Part shown: positions 18,626 to 27,442 of the stretch, in pieces | Layout of the letters: each line of letters begins with the position of its first letter | Numbering within the stretch: position 1 is the first letter of the stretch | NCBI GenBank assembly: GCA_951828235.1 | Contig: OX639965.1 | Coordinates: forward strand, 2,371,556 to 2,435,555 | Length of the DNA stretch: 64,000 nt | Direction of reading: 5' to 3' | Origin: an uncultured Gammaproteobacteria bacterium | GTDB taxonomy: Bacteria > Pseudomonadota > Gammaproteobacteria > Steroidobacterales > Foliamicaceae | The notes under the pieces: model-generated | The model's input: the letters and a program-made list of their open reading frames with translations, nothing else | The model's database searches: none | What the model was told of the DNA's origin: nothing | Made by a program: the position numbers and the translations under genes

Positions 18626-18739
18626 AGGTGGCTGACTGCGCATCGCACGAATCCGAATTTCTTGGGCTATCCGCAAATATTATCGACTGCCAGGAGGGTG
18701 TCGCAATCTGAATGCGTTGCCATGCGCAATCCCAACTAG
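18626..18739 (+). pseudogene. C-terminal fragment of a second metalloprotease-like gene
   Basis: RWLTAHRTNPNFLGYPQIL, then RRVSQSECVAMRNPN and TAG, closely matches the end of the protein at 16799. The middle differs (NPNFLGYPQILSTA instead of TSFWLGFSALDPNA), so it came from a related rather than identical gene. Its stop codon is part of the CTAG target of the adjacent IS5 copy. Bases 18536-18625 hold nothing recognisable. Confidence 0.7.
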
Positions 18740-19902
18740 GGAAGCTCTGAGCAAGTCTGATTCTGCGACAATAGATCCTATTCTGTCTTGTTGAGGTTTG
18801 AGGGATGCATCAAGCGAGTTTTGCGGAGTTGGAGCACGACATGAAGAAGCGCCGGACGCGGCGGGAGCAGTTTCTTGAGAAGATGGATGGTTTGATTCCC
18901 TGGTCGCGCCTGGAGGCTCGGATTGAGCCGTTTTATCCGAAGGCGGGCCGCGGGCGGCGTCCGTATCCATTGAGTTCGATGCTTCGGGTGCATTGCGTGC
19001 AGTTGTTTTACAACGTCAGTGATCCGGGGATGGAGGACTTGCTGTATGAGGTGGAGTCGGTGCGTCGTTTTGCGGGATTGCGTCTGACGGGTTCTTTGCC
19101 GGACGAGACGACGATCTTGAACTTTCGTCATTTGCTGGAGAGGCACGGTCTGGGCGGTGTGCTGTTTGAGGAGATCAACGGTCATCTTCAAGCGCAGGGT
19201 CATCGGCTCAAGCGTGGGACGATTGTGGACGCGAGCATTATTGACGCACCGAGTTCGACGAAGAACCAGTCGGGGGAGCGGGACCCGGAGATGCGTCAGA
19301 CGAAGAAGGGCAACCGTTGGTATTTCGGGATGAAGGCGCACATTGGTGTGGATTCCGAGTCGGGTCTGGCGCACAGCCTGAAGGCGACCTCGGCGAACGT
19401 ATCGGACGTGGCCACGGCGCCCGCTCTGCTGCACGGCGGTGAGGAGCGGGTGTGGGGTGACGCCGGTTATCAGGGTGTGGGCAAACGCGAAGAGAACCGG
19501 GATAAGGAGGTGGACTGGCGGGTGGCGATGAAGCGCGGCCGGCGTCGCCGGCTGGACCCCTCAGGGCCGGAGGAGGCCGCCGAGCACCGCAAGGGGTCGG
19601 TGCGTGCCAAGGTGGAGCATCCTTTCTTGTATGTGAAGCGTCACTTCGGCTACTCGAAGGTGCGTTACCGGGGCTTGGCGAAGAACACGCAGCGCATTGC
19701 GCTGCTGCTCGGCTTTACCAATCTGCTGATCGCGGGCCGGTATGCGGCCGCCTGACATGGGATACGTGCGTCTGCACACCGAGCGGGGCGGCAAGAACCC
19801 CGCCTATCAAGCCGATTTCAGACACCGAAACGGCGCCGGAGCCATGAAAAAACCGCCAACCCGCCTCCCCAAGCGAAATTTGGGGCCTTGTTCAGACCTT
19901 CC
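18740..19902 (+). mobile_element. IS5-family element, copy B (1163 bp)
   Basis: Bounded by CTAG on both sides (18736-18739 and 19903-19906), a perfect YTAR duplication, so this is a simple insertion. Ends are GGAAGCTCTGAGCAAG and, inverted, GGAAGGTCTGAACAAG. It differs from copy A at very few positions. Confidence 0.95.
18805..19755 (+). CDS. IS5-family DDE transposase, copy B
   Basis: 316 residues, identical to copy A except for Pro at position 151 (IIDAPSSTK). The DDE triad is intact (TIVDAS, WGDAGY, KVEHPF). Copy C on the minus strand at 31741 also has Pro at this position, so copy A carries the derived residue. Confidence 0.95.
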   Translation: MHQASFAELEHDMKKRRTRREQFLEKMDGLIPWSRLEARIEPFYPKAGRGRRPYPLSSMLRVHCVQLFYNVSDPGMEDLLYEVESVRRFAGLRLTGSLPDETTILNFRHLLERHGLGGVLFEEINGHLQAQGHRLKRGTIVDASIIDAPSSTKNQSGERDPEMRQTKKGNRWYFGMKAHIGVDSESGLAHSLKATSANVSDVATAPALLHGGEERVWGDAGYQGVGKREENRDKEVDWRVAMKRGRRRRLDPSGPEEAAEHRKGSVRAKVEHPFLYVKRHFGYSKVRYRGLAKNTQRIALLLGFTNLLIAGRYAAA

Positions 19903-19906
19903 CTAG

Positions 19907-20660
19907 ACCATCTTCCGGCTCTCAGTGGCGACTATTTCCAGCTCAAGTCCCGCTCCATTGGGCGACCGTTTCACATTATCGTTCGCTTGCCGGAAGGTTA
20001 CGATGAGAGTTCCAGCGAACGATTTCCTATCGTATACCTGCTCGATGGAGATTCGCTGTTCCCGATATTGGCCTCCAATCACTTGTTCCTCACCTACGAT
20101 GACGGCCTGCCGGAATCCATCGTTGTAGGTATCGCCTATGGTTCGTTTGACGCTGAAATAAACAAGCGTGGATTCGATTTCTCGGCACCCGCACCTGATG
20201 CCGATCCTGGCCGGGGTGGCGCGCCGGCGTTCCACGCATTCCTGAAGTCAGAGCTTCTTCCCGAGGTCGAGTCGAGGTATCGCGCGGATGCGTCCCGTCG
20301 GGTTCTGTTCGGCCAGAGCAGGGGTGCGGGTACATGGTGCTCTACTCCGCCTTCACCGACCCGGATCTGTTTTGGGGACGCATTGCGAGCAACCCGGTCT
20401 TCGAACCTGGGCGAGATCAATTCTTCGCTCCGGCCGCAGCCGCCACCAGAAACGACCTGGGCCTGGTCGTAACCAGCGGTTCACATGACCTGCCCGAACT
20501 GCGCGAGTCGGCACTTGCGTGGTTCCAGGAATGGGAAGGACGCAACGATGCTCCCTGGGCACTGAATGCCGTGACAATCGAGGGCGGTACCCACGCTGCA
20601 GACAGCCCGAACAGCTACCGTATTGCGATGTCATGGCTGTTCAACAGAAACCGGCAATGA
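19907..20660 (+). pseudogene. Alpha/beta hydrolase (esterase D/IroE-type), 5' truncated and frameshifted
   Basis: The similarity begins in mid-protein (LKSRSIGRPFHIIVRLPEGY, IVYLLDGDSLFPILAS) right after the IS5 insertion, so signal peptide and start are missing. FLKSELLPEVESRYRADASR and the nucleophile elbow GQSRG (G-x-S-x-G) follow. Just after it, near 20325, the frame shifts, and the continuation LYSAFTDPDLFWGRIASNPV ... TSGSHDLPE ... IEGGTHAADSP, with likely Asp and His of the triad, is in the other frame to TGA 20660. Two separate lesions make it a clear pseudogene. It was a secreted esterase by family. Confidence 0.8.
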
Positions 20661-20721
20661 ATCGGTGTTGGCTGCGGAGTTCAGCGAGTTTCTGCGGTAG
20701 CCAACCGGGTACTCTTGCATC

Positions 20722-21282
20722 ATGACAGAACTGGATTCCGTCCTGGCAACGAGAGTGGGGGAGACTCTGGCGGGGCTTGGGATATCACCTGGGTTTCTGG
20801 AGACTCGTGGACTCCCAATGTACGCGGATGCCGAGCAACTGGCCGTGGTGGAAGTTGATGCGGCTGGTCGCGAACTCTTGCTAACCCCACCAACCGTGCT
20901 CGCGTGGCAGTCAATGAGCGAACGGGCACGTCGTGATGGTGTGGAACTGTTCCTGGTATCCGCGTTTCGGAGTTTTGACCGACAGCTTGAGATCATCAAA
21001 CGAAAACTCATCGCAGGCCAGGACTGGGAGGAGATCTTTCGCGTCTCTGCTCCTCCGGGTTGCAGCGAGCACCATACGGGTCGGGCCGTTGATATCGGAA
21101 CACCAAACTGCAAGGTCCTTGACGAGGAATTTGAGCAGACTGAGGCGTTCGATTGGCTCGTCAGGTTCGCAGGCGAGTTTGGTTTCAGGCTCTCATACCC
21201 ACGAGGAAACAGCTGTGGGTATGCCTATGAACCTTGGCACTGGTGTTTCGTGAAGGATATCCCGAGTGCATTGCGATACTGA
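20722..21282 (+). CDS. VanY-like D-Ala-D-Ala carboxypeptidase family protein, copy 2
   Basis: Same protein as copy 1 apart from Leu for Ser at residue 4. All zinc-site motifs are intact (SEHHTG, AVDIG, EPWHW). Duplication starts at CATGACAGAA, a few bases before the start codon, so the upstream region and any promoter differ between copies: here it follows the esterase remnant, there the PEP-utilising-type gene. Confidence 0.85.
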   Translation: MTELDSVLATRVGETLAGLGISPGFLETRGLPMYADAEQLAVVEVDAAGRELLLTPPTVLAWQSMSERARRDGVELFLVSAFRSFDRQLEIIKRKLIAGQDWEEIFRVSAPPGCSEHHTGRAVDIGTPNCKVLDEEFEQTEAFDWLVRFAGEFGFRLSYPRGNSCGYAYEPWHWCFVKDIPSALRY

Positions 21283-21324
21283 CCGTTCCTTCGTAATTCG
21301 AGCCATGTCGCATGGGGAGGCCCT
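21280..21324 (+). repeat. Dispersed 45-bp repeat, copy 4
   Basis: Identical to the copy at 10772 because it lies inside the duplicated block. Confidence 0.75.
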
Positions 21325-21562
21325 CAGGCGAATTGTTACTGTTCGCTATAAGCCCTGAAGAATTCAATCGCTCAAGATGCGTATTCCAGATGAAGTCTGC
21401 CACTGATTCCATTCGAAAGCTGCCACCCATTCCAGGGGAAGCCTGCCACTGATTCCAGAGCAAGGCTGCCACCCTGGCGGCCTGCTTTGAGGGGTATTCG
21501 GGAACGTATCGGCGCGGGATGACAAGCCGCTACTCTGCCTCCTTTTTTTCGGGAGGGGGAAG

Positions 21563-22327
21563 ATGCCGGCGAAGAGGTTATCCATGCGCAAGATCAGAGA
21601 GGTGTTGCGGCTCAAATGGGCCGTGGGGATGAGCAACCGCCGGATCGCGGTGAGTTGCGGCATAGGGCGTCCGACGGTGAGCGAGTATCTTCGGCGGGCC
21701 GAGTCGGCGGGTTTGGGTTGGCCTGTGCCCGAGGACATGAGCGATGCCCGTTTGGAGCGGCTGTTGTTTCCGCCGCCGCCAGATCTGCCGGCCTCGGCGC
21801 GGGGCATTCCGGACTGGGCCGAGGTTCACCGGCAACTCAAGCGCAAGGGCGTGACGCTGTTTTTGCTGTGGCAGGAGTATCGGGCGTCGTGTCCCGACGG
21901 CTATCAATACAGTTGGTTCTGCGAGCGGTATCGCGCCTGGCAGGGCAAGCTCGATGTGGTCATGCGCCAGGACCACCGCGCCGGCGAGAAGCTGTTCGTG
22001 GACTATGCCGGGCAGACTGTCGGGGTCATCGACCGGGCCACGGGCGAGCTTCTCCAGGCGCAGGTCTTTGTGGCGGTTTTAGGGGCGTCCAACTACACCT
22101 ATGCCGAGGCCACCTGGACCCAGGGCCTGCCCGACTGGATCGGCGCTCATACGCGCGCCTTTGCGTTCTTCGGCGGTGCGCCGGAGCTGGTGGTGCCGGA
22201 CAACCTGCGTTCGGGCGTTCGCAAGGCCCACCGCTACGAGCCGGACATCAACCCCACCTACCAGGACATGGCTTCGCACTATGGCGTTGCGGTTCTACCG
22301 GCGCGGGTGCGCAAGCCCCGCGACAAG
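21563..22327 (+). pseudogene. istA: IS21 transposase IstA, N-terminal half
   Basis: 255 codons: helix-turn-helix start (RLKWAVGMSNRRIAVSCGIG, PTVSEYLRRAE), then the rve catalytic domain with KLFVDYAGQTVGV (first Asp), LGASNYTYAEAT and ELVVPDNLRSGV (second Asp). A ribosome site GGGAGGGGG precedes the ATG. The reading frame is cut at RKPRDK by the inserted element. The C-terminal half resumes exactly in frame at 25712. Confidence 0.9.
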
Positions 22328-22336
22328 TCTTGGGTT

Positions 22337-24469
22337 TCATGATGCAACCTGCTCGTATCGTGGTGACAAGGCGACCTTGCAGCCGCTTTGGCGCTTGAGT
22401 CTCGGTGCATTGTGCGCTTTGCCGGGGGCCTCGCTGTCCATTCTGTACATGGTGAACGATCGTTTGCCCACTGTTAACCGGCAGGCATCGATTCCGTTGC
22501 CGCGACGCGCCCGCGCCCGCACGGTCGTCGCGCAAACACCGAGTTGGGTCGCCAGCTCCGTGGCGTCGACGTATCCGCGCTCGCGCAATCGCTGCCGTCG
22601 GCGTTCGAGCCCGCTGCGCCAACCCAGCCGTTTCCGGATGCCATACACGGTGCGGCGCGTAAACATATCCCCTCTGGAGTCCCGATGGCCCCGCCGGTTC
22701 AGTTGCGCGGCCACCGTGGCGTCGTCAGCCCCTTCGCACAGCAGGGTCTCCAGTTCAACCAGAACCGCGTCGCTGGCATGCCGGCGCACAACCGTCGAGC
22801 GCGGTTTCGGCAGATCGACGGGCCCCAGCGTCCAGGGCTTACCCCCGCGAAGACGCAGCCCGATACGAGCGCGATAGCCTTGGCGCGTTAGCGTCACGTC
22901 CTCAAGCAGCAGGCCCAGCAACCGTTTACGATCAGCGTTGCCGGTTGCCGGCGCATTCCAGACCGTGCCGAAGTCGTTGGCCAGTTCGAGCAGGCGCTGG
23001 TCCTGTTCGCCGGAAGCCACGCTATCGCGGCTCTTGCCGTGCTGTTCCCGCGCTACGATGGCCTTTTCAAGCGCGCCCAGCCGAGTATTCCATTCGGCCT
23101 CGAGGTTGGCGGCGACGAGGCGGTTTTCAGGATCCACTTCCATGTACCGCCGTCGCGCCAGGTCGGCTTCATGGCGTAGCGCTTCGATCCGGTTGGCGTG
23201 CTGTCGGTCAACGGCGGCGCACTCGGCGCGCACCTGCTCGCGCACGGACAGCGCAAGGGCAATGTTCTGGCGATTCACCGCCGCCACAATGAAGTCCGAT
23301 ACCGCCGCGTCGATACTGTCCCCGTGCAGGCTCTGGCAGGTACGGGCGCCAAGGCGAACGACATTGTGCTGGCAGTAGTAATACCAGCGCGCCGACTCCC
23401 TGCGTTTCGGGCGTGCCGCGACATAACGAACCTTCATCCGATGCCCGCAATGCCCGCAGATCACCCGAGACTGAAGCAACGCCTGGCCCTCCCGGGGCGC
23501 CGGCTGGCGCCCCGGTCCCCGTGTGAACGCAGCCATGTTCCTTTTCAGCGTTTCCTGGTTGCGGCGATATTCGTCCCAGTCGATATACCCGACATGGGCT
23601 TCGGGTATGCAGACCTGCCACGACTCCATGGCGACGCGGGCATAGCGCACCGTGCCGTCGGGATGGCTGCGGGTACGGGTACGCCCATAGGCGAAGCAGC
23701 CGGCGTAGCGGGGATTGCGGATCATGCGCTGGATCTGGCTGTGATTGGGCACCGACCAGTGCACCTGTCCATTCATGCGGTACGGCCGCGAAGGCAGGGA
23801 GACAGCATTCTTGCGGAACCATTTCAGTGTCTGCATCGCCGAACCGAGGCGGCGGAACGTGGTGAACACCAGCTCGATGGCCTCCACGATGGCACGGTCG
23901 GGATCGAAGTCGATCTCGCCGGTGTCGGTGTAGATCAGGCCGATCGGCAGGCGCATCCTGAGTTCGCCCCGCTGCGCCTTGCTGCGCTGCCCGCCGATCA
24001 GGCGGGCGCGGATGCCCTGCAGTTCATACTCCGACAGCGCCCCCTTCAGCCCGAGCAACAGACGGTCATTGCCGTCGTTGGGATCGTACACGCCAGCCTC
24101 GTCGAGGATGAGCGTGTCGGCGATGGCGGCGATCTGCAACAGTTGGTGCCAGTCGGTGTTGTTGCGGCACAAACGCGAGACCTCCAGACTCAGCACCAGG
24201 CCGATTTCCCCGGCGGCGATACGGGCCATGAGATCTCGGAAGCCACTGCGGTTGGCGCTGTGCGCGCCCGATTTGCCCTGATCGTCGTCGATGGTGCGGA
24301 TACGCTCATCGGACCAGCCCAGCGCGATCGCGCGCTGACGCAGACCGTACTGGCGGCGCGCGCTCTCGGTATTCTCCAGCACCTGGTGCATGGAGGATTG
24401 ACGGATGTACAGACAGGCTTCGCGCTGACGGTGATCGTCGGTGACCTTGTAGGACATGGACTCAAGCAT
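22337..24469 (-). CDS. Large serine recombinase
   Basis: About 710 residues. The N-terminal resolvase fold has the nucleophile in REACLYIRQSS, then LSLEVSRLCRN and the helix ALSEYELQGIRARL. A recombinase domain follows (LIYTDTGEIDFDPDRAIVEA, RMIRNPRYAGCFAYGRTRTR), a zinc ribbon with ICGHCGHRM and a later Cys pair, and a coiled-coil part (EALRHEADLARRRYMEVDP). The C-terminus adds two HTH-like segments. I chose ATG 24469 because GGGAGAAGG sits before it; this overlaps the upstream gene by 8 bp, and ATG 24505 is possible. It catalyses integration and excision of the element. Confidence 0.9.
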   Translation of the reverse strand: MLESMSYKVTDDHRQREACLYIRQSSMHQVLENTESARRQYGLRQRAIALGWSDERIRTIDDDQGKSGAHSANRSGFRDLMARIAAGEIGLVLSLEVSRLCRNNTDWHQLLQIAAIADTLILDEAGVYDPNDGNDRLLLGLKGALSEYELQGIRARLIGGQRSKAQRGELRMRLPIGLIYTDTGEIDFDPDRAIVEAIELVFTTFRRLGSAMQTLKWFRKNAVSLPSRPYRMNGQVHWSVPNHSQIQRMIRNPRYAGCFAYGRTRTRSHPDGTVRYARVAMESWQVCIPEAHVGYIDWDEYRRNQETLKRNMAAFTRGPGRQPAPREGQALLQSRVICGHCGHRMKVRYVAARPKRRESARWYYYCQHNVVRLGARTCQSLHGDSIDAAVSDFIVAAVNRQNIALALSVREQVRAECAAVDRQHANRIEALRHEADLARRRYMEVDPENRLVAANLEAEWNTRLGALEKAIVAREQHGKSRDSVASGEQDQRLLELANDFGTVWNAPATGNADRKRLLGLLLEDVTLTRQGYRARIGLRLRGGKPWTLGPVDLPKPRSTVVRRHASDAVLVELETLLCEGADDATVAAQLNRRGHRDSRGDMFTRRTVYGIRKRLGWRSGLERRRQRLRERGYVDATELATQLGVCATTVRARARRGNGIDACRLTVGKRSFTMYRMDSEAPGKAHNAPRLKRQSGCKVALSPRYEQVAS

Positions 24470-24761
24470 GGCGGCCTTCTCCCGCTTCATGTACGAGCAG
24501 CTCATGGATCATCCGGGCGGCCGCCCCTGTCACGGCGGTGCACTCGGATACCGGTAGCGGATCCCGTGACGACGCCACGGAGGTGGGGACTGCAGCCGGT
24601 GGATCCGGAGGCGCGGTTAGCGTCAGCGCACGGGCCATGCCGTGGTGGCACAGCAGGCCGATCGCCTGGCTGCGGCCGCCGATGCACCATTGCCGGCGCC
24701 AGCCGTCATAGCGGCGCACGCTATCGACATCAATCGACAGCGCCGGCGGCAGTGAGGTCAT
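24462..24761 (-). CDS. Small protein of the serine-recombinase element
   Basis: 99 residues (MTSLPPALSIDVDSVRRYDG, then WCIGGRSQAIGLLCHHGMAR, TGAAARMIHELLVHEAGEG). Its start overlaps the preceding gene's stop as ATGA and its end overlaps the recombinase start, so the three are translationally coupled. I do not recognise the family. The conserved spacing suggests it is a structural part of the element, perhaps a directionality or accessory factor; that is inference. Confidence 0.6.
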   Translation of the reverse strand: MTSLPPALSIDVDSVRRYDGWRRQWCIGGRSQAIGLLCHHGMARALTLTAPPDPPAAVPTSVASSRDPLPVSECTAVTGAAARMIHELLVHEAGEGRHA

Positions 24762-25207
24762 CGTTGTCTGGCCGTTTTTTTTGCCAGCGCCTTGTCGAGG
24801 CTGCGCGGGTGGATCCGTACGCCGAACTGCGCCTCGATCAGGGGCACGAGTCTGCGGCTGCCGAGCGGCCCGTGTTCGGCCCGGCAATGGAGGACGAATG
24901 CGAGGATCTCGGGCGTGATCTTGTGGGCGCCGCGCGGACCGCGCCGCTGCGGAATGAGTCCCTGAAGCCCGCCCTCGCGGAAGGCCCGGTTGGCGCGCAC
25001 GCAGGTGGGTACCGAAAGGCCGAACCGGGCCGCCGCCTCCTTGAGGGGAACGCCCCGTACGGTGCAACGCACCATCTCGTAGCGGACCTGCAGCAGGTCG
25101 CGCGGATCGAAGAACGCGTTGTCGTGGAACAGCGGGTCGGTGACCGTGTCCGGGCGCGGATTGAGCGTGCCGGATTGGCGCAGGCGGTCGGTCTTTTTGT
25201 CGGGCAT
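24758..25207 (-). CDS. Helix-turn-helix protein of the serine-recombinase element
   Basis: 149 residues from ATG 25207 (MPDKKTDRLRQSGTLNPRPD). KEAAARFGLSVPTCVRANRA is a transposase-like helix-turn-helix, followed by GLIPQRRGPRGAHKITPEIL and a second region (SRRLVPLIEAQFGVRIHPRS) like the HTH_29/HTH_32 arrangement of IS630-type proteins without a catalytic domain. It probably binds DNA of the element or regulates the operon. ATG 25243 would add 12 residues. Confidence 0.75.
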   Translation of the reverse strand: MPDKKTDRLRQSGTLNPRPDTVTDPLFHDNAFFDPRDLLQVRYEMVRCTVRGVPLKEAAARFGLSVPTCVRANRAFREGGLQGLIPQRRGPRGAHKITPEILAFVLHCRAEHGPLGSRRLVPLIEAQFGVRIHPRSLDKALAKKTARQR

Positions 25208-25397
25208 GGCGCGGATCCTGATTGAGCGAACCGTAATGATCATAATATATTACTCCATCATTGACAGTATCAACCAGCCGTTTCCCTCCATGGGGTAGTA
25301 AGACAATTGGAATATCGAGAACTGTGCTGCAAGAACCGTCCCCAAACCCCGATGCCGATTCCATGTCTGCGTAAAATACATTGATCATTATGCGCCC
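25208..25397. other. Non-coding part of the serine-recombinase element
   Basis: 190 bp, AT-richer than its surroundings (an ATAATATATTA stretch at 25241-25251), between DUF5372 and the helix-turn-helix gene. A promoter for the minus-strand operon is likely, but no clear -35/-10 pair was fixed. Confidence 0.4.
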
Positions 25398-25646
25398 TTA
25401 TTTCTGATCGTCCAGAAGCACGTCAACCTGCGCCCGAAGCGCCTCAAGATCGTCCGGCCGGAACAGCGAACGCCCCGCCGAGAGCCGCTCAAAGTCGTCC
25501 ACCGTGCGCCGGTCCGTCCAGGCAACCGGCAGGCTGCGAACCGTCGCCTCATCGACAATGCAGCGCACCAATGAAACACCGCCGGTAGTTACACACCGCT
25601 GCAGCGGGAACGCCCGCCCCGACCACGGATGGAATGGATGGGTCAC
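25398..25646 (-). CDS. DUF5372-family protein
   Basis: 82 residues from GTG 25646. [15 protein letters not shown], then [20 protein letters not shown] and [17 protein letters not shown] are the DUF5372 landmarks (T-H-P-F-H-P-x-x-G and W-T-D, A-G-R-S-x-F). These proteins are found beside serine recombinases in many genomes and have no known activity. The start is uncertain because the ORF is open further upstream into the element's edge. Confidence 0.75.
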   Translation of the reverse strand: MTHPFHPWSGRAFPLQRCVTTGGVSLVRCIVDEATVRSLPVAWTDRRTVDDFERLSAGRSLFRPDDLEALRAQVDVLLDDQK

Positions 25647-25711
25647 CTCGACGACGTCGGTTGGCTGTCGCGACCGTTGCGCTGAGTTTGCATTTGGTGA
25701 CCAGTAACAAG

Positions 25712-26488
25712 GCGAAGGTGGAGACCGGCGTGTTGGTGGTGGAGCGCTGGATCCTGGCCGCGCTTCGGCGCCGCCAGTTCTTCTCCCTGGGGGAGCTCAA
25801 TGGCGCGATCCGTGCGCTGCTGGAACCGCTCAACACGCGCCCCTTTAAGAAGTTGCCGGGTTGCCGCCGCAGCCGTTTTGAGGAACTGGACCGCCCCGCT
25901 CTTAAGCCGCTGCCGGCGCAACCCTATGTCTATGCCGAATGGAAGAAGGCCCGGGTGCATATCGATTACCACGTGGCCATGGACGGGCATTACTACTCCG
26001 TTCCCTACACGCTGATCAAAAAGGCCGTCGAGGTTCGTGTCACCCGCCACACCGTGGAGTGCTTTTACCGCGGCGAGCGGGTGGCCAGCCACCGCCGCTC
26101 GCATCGCAAGGGCGGCCACACCACGGTGGCGGCGCACATGCCCGAAGCGCACCGCCAGGCCGGCGAGTGGTCGCCCCGGCGGCTGATGCAATGGGCGGCC
26201 AAAAACGGCCCGGCCACCGGCCAGTTGATCCGCGCGGTGCTGGACTCCAGAAAACACCCGCAGCAGGCGTACCGCGCCTGCCTGGGCATCTTAAGGCTGG
26301 GCAAAGCCTATGGTGGCGAACGCCTGGAGGCGGCCTGCCGGCGGGCGCTGGCCTTGGGCAGCTGCCGCTACAAGAGCATCGAATCGATCCTCAAGAACCG
26401 GCTCGACGAAAAGCCGCTTGCCGAGCAGCCGGAACTGGCCCTGCCGGACGCGCACAGCAACATCCGTGGGCCGGAGTACTACCACTGA
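25712..26488 (+). pseudogene. istA: IS21 transposase IstA, C-terminal half
   Basis: 259 codons resuming at [20 protein letters not shown], where the Glu completes the DDE triad. The C-terminal part has [37 protein letters not shown] and [15 protein letters not shown]. Together with 21563-22327 it gives a 514-residue protein, the usual IstA length. It cannot be made while the serine-recombinase element is present. Confidence 0.9.
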
Positions 26489-26499
26489 AGGAGAACCTC

Positions 26500-27258
26500 A
26501 TGCTGCAACATCCCACCCTGGACAAACTCAAAAACCTCAAGTTCACCGGCATGGCCGCGGCGCTGGCCGACCAGATGGCCATGGAGAATATCCATGAACT
26601 GAGCTTCGAGGAGCGCCTTGGATTACTGGTGGACCGCGAAGCCGCCGAACGCGAGAGCCGGCGCCTGACCAGCCGGCTGCGGCGGGCCCGGCTACGACAC
26701 AACGCCGCGTTGGAAGACATCGACCTGCGAAGCCCCCGCGGACTGGATCGGGGACTGATCCAGTCGCTGGCCGCCTGCCAGTGGGTGAGGGAGCACCTCA
26801 ACGTCCTGATCGCCGGTCCCACCGGAGTCGGCAAGACCTGGCTGGCCTGCGCGCTCGCCCACAAGGCCTGCCGCGAAGGCTATACCGCCCAGTACTTCCG
26901 CCTCGCCCAACTGTTGCGCGAGTTGACCATCGCCAAGGGCGACGGACGTTACACCAAACTGCTGGCCCGGCTCGCCCGAACCGAGGTCCTGGTACTCGAC
27001 GACTGGGGACTGGCCAAGCCCAATGCCGAAAATCGCCGCGACCTGCTCGAAGTGCTCGAAGATCGCCACGACCGCCGCGCCACCATCGCCGCCAGCCAAC
27101 TGCCCATCGACCAATGGCACACCGCCATCGGCGACCCCACCCTGGCCGACGCCATACTGGACCGGCTGATCCACAACGCCTACCCGATCAACATGAAAGG
27201 AGAATCCATGCGAAAACGACAATCCCGGTTGACGAACCACGACCCTTCCGGGCCATAA
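26500..27258 (+). CDS. istB: IS21 helper ATPase IstB
   Basis: 252 residues. AAA+ ATPase with Walker A GPTGVGKTW, Walker B VLVLDDWGL, and sensor and Arg regions (TIAASQLPIDQWH, DAILDRLIHNAYPI). IstB forms a ring on DNA that selects targets for IstA. It is intact and preceded by AAGGAGAAC, but its partner is broken by the nested insertion. Confidence 0.95.
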   Translation: MLQHPTLDKLKNLKFTGMAAALADQMAMENIHELSFEERLGLLVDREAAERESRRLTSRLRRARLRHNAALEDIDLRSPRGLDRGLIQSLAACQWVREHLNVLIAGPTGVGKTWLACALAHKACREGYTAQYFRLAQLLRELTIAKGDGRYTKLLARLARTEVLVLDDWGLAKPNAENRRDLLEVLEDRHDRRATIAASQLPIDQWHTAIGDPTLADAILDRLIHNAYPINMKGESMRKRQSRLTNHDPSGP

Positions 27259-27442
27259 TGCAAAACCCGCGTCGCTATGCAACCAACGGTGGCAGCTTTG
27301 CTCCGGTCCAGGTGGCAGGCTTCACATGGAACAGGCGGCAGACTTCAGCGGTTTACGCACTCAAGATACTATATGGCTCGTATTCTTGGTCAGCAAGCAT
27401 TTATTGTTCTACTGAAAGTAAGTCTGGACCGGGAGGTTCAAC

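Larger units (their letters stand above)
22328..25711 (-). mobile_element. Serine-recombinase mobile element inserted in istA (3384 bp)
   Basis: Bounded by ACAAG at both edges (22323-22327 before it and 25707-25711 at its end). Joining the outer sequences restores a perfect IstA frame (RDK-AKVE). There are no terminal inverted repeats, as expected for serine recombinases that exchange at a short core. It carries four genes on the minus strand: DUF5372, a helix-turn-helix protein, a 99-residue protein and a large serine recombinase. The last three overlap one another. Confidence 0.85.
21378..27359 (+). mobile_element. IS21-family element carrying a nested serine-recombinase element
   Basis: Ends TGCGTATTCC and, inverted, TGCGTAAACC, flanked by a 7-bp target duplication CTCAAGA (21371-21377 and 27360-27366). 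The uninterrupted target is present in copy 1 of the block near 10863. Subterminal repeats with the TGCCACC/GGTGGCA motif, typical IS21 transposase sites, are seen at both ends (21398-21475 and 27290-27350). Removing the 3384-bp insert leaves a native length of 2598 bp, normal for IS21. Confidence 0.95.

Noticed and set aside
23198..25225. Long plus-strand reading frame of 675 codons
   Set aside because: It lies antisense to the serine recombinase and its helper genes, whose domains are clear. High GC gives open antisense frames.
21378..27359. Whole IS21 region as one large composite transposon carrying recombinase genes as cargo
   Set aside because: The recombinase unit has its own short direct repeats and splits istA exactly within the frame, so it is a later, separate insertion.
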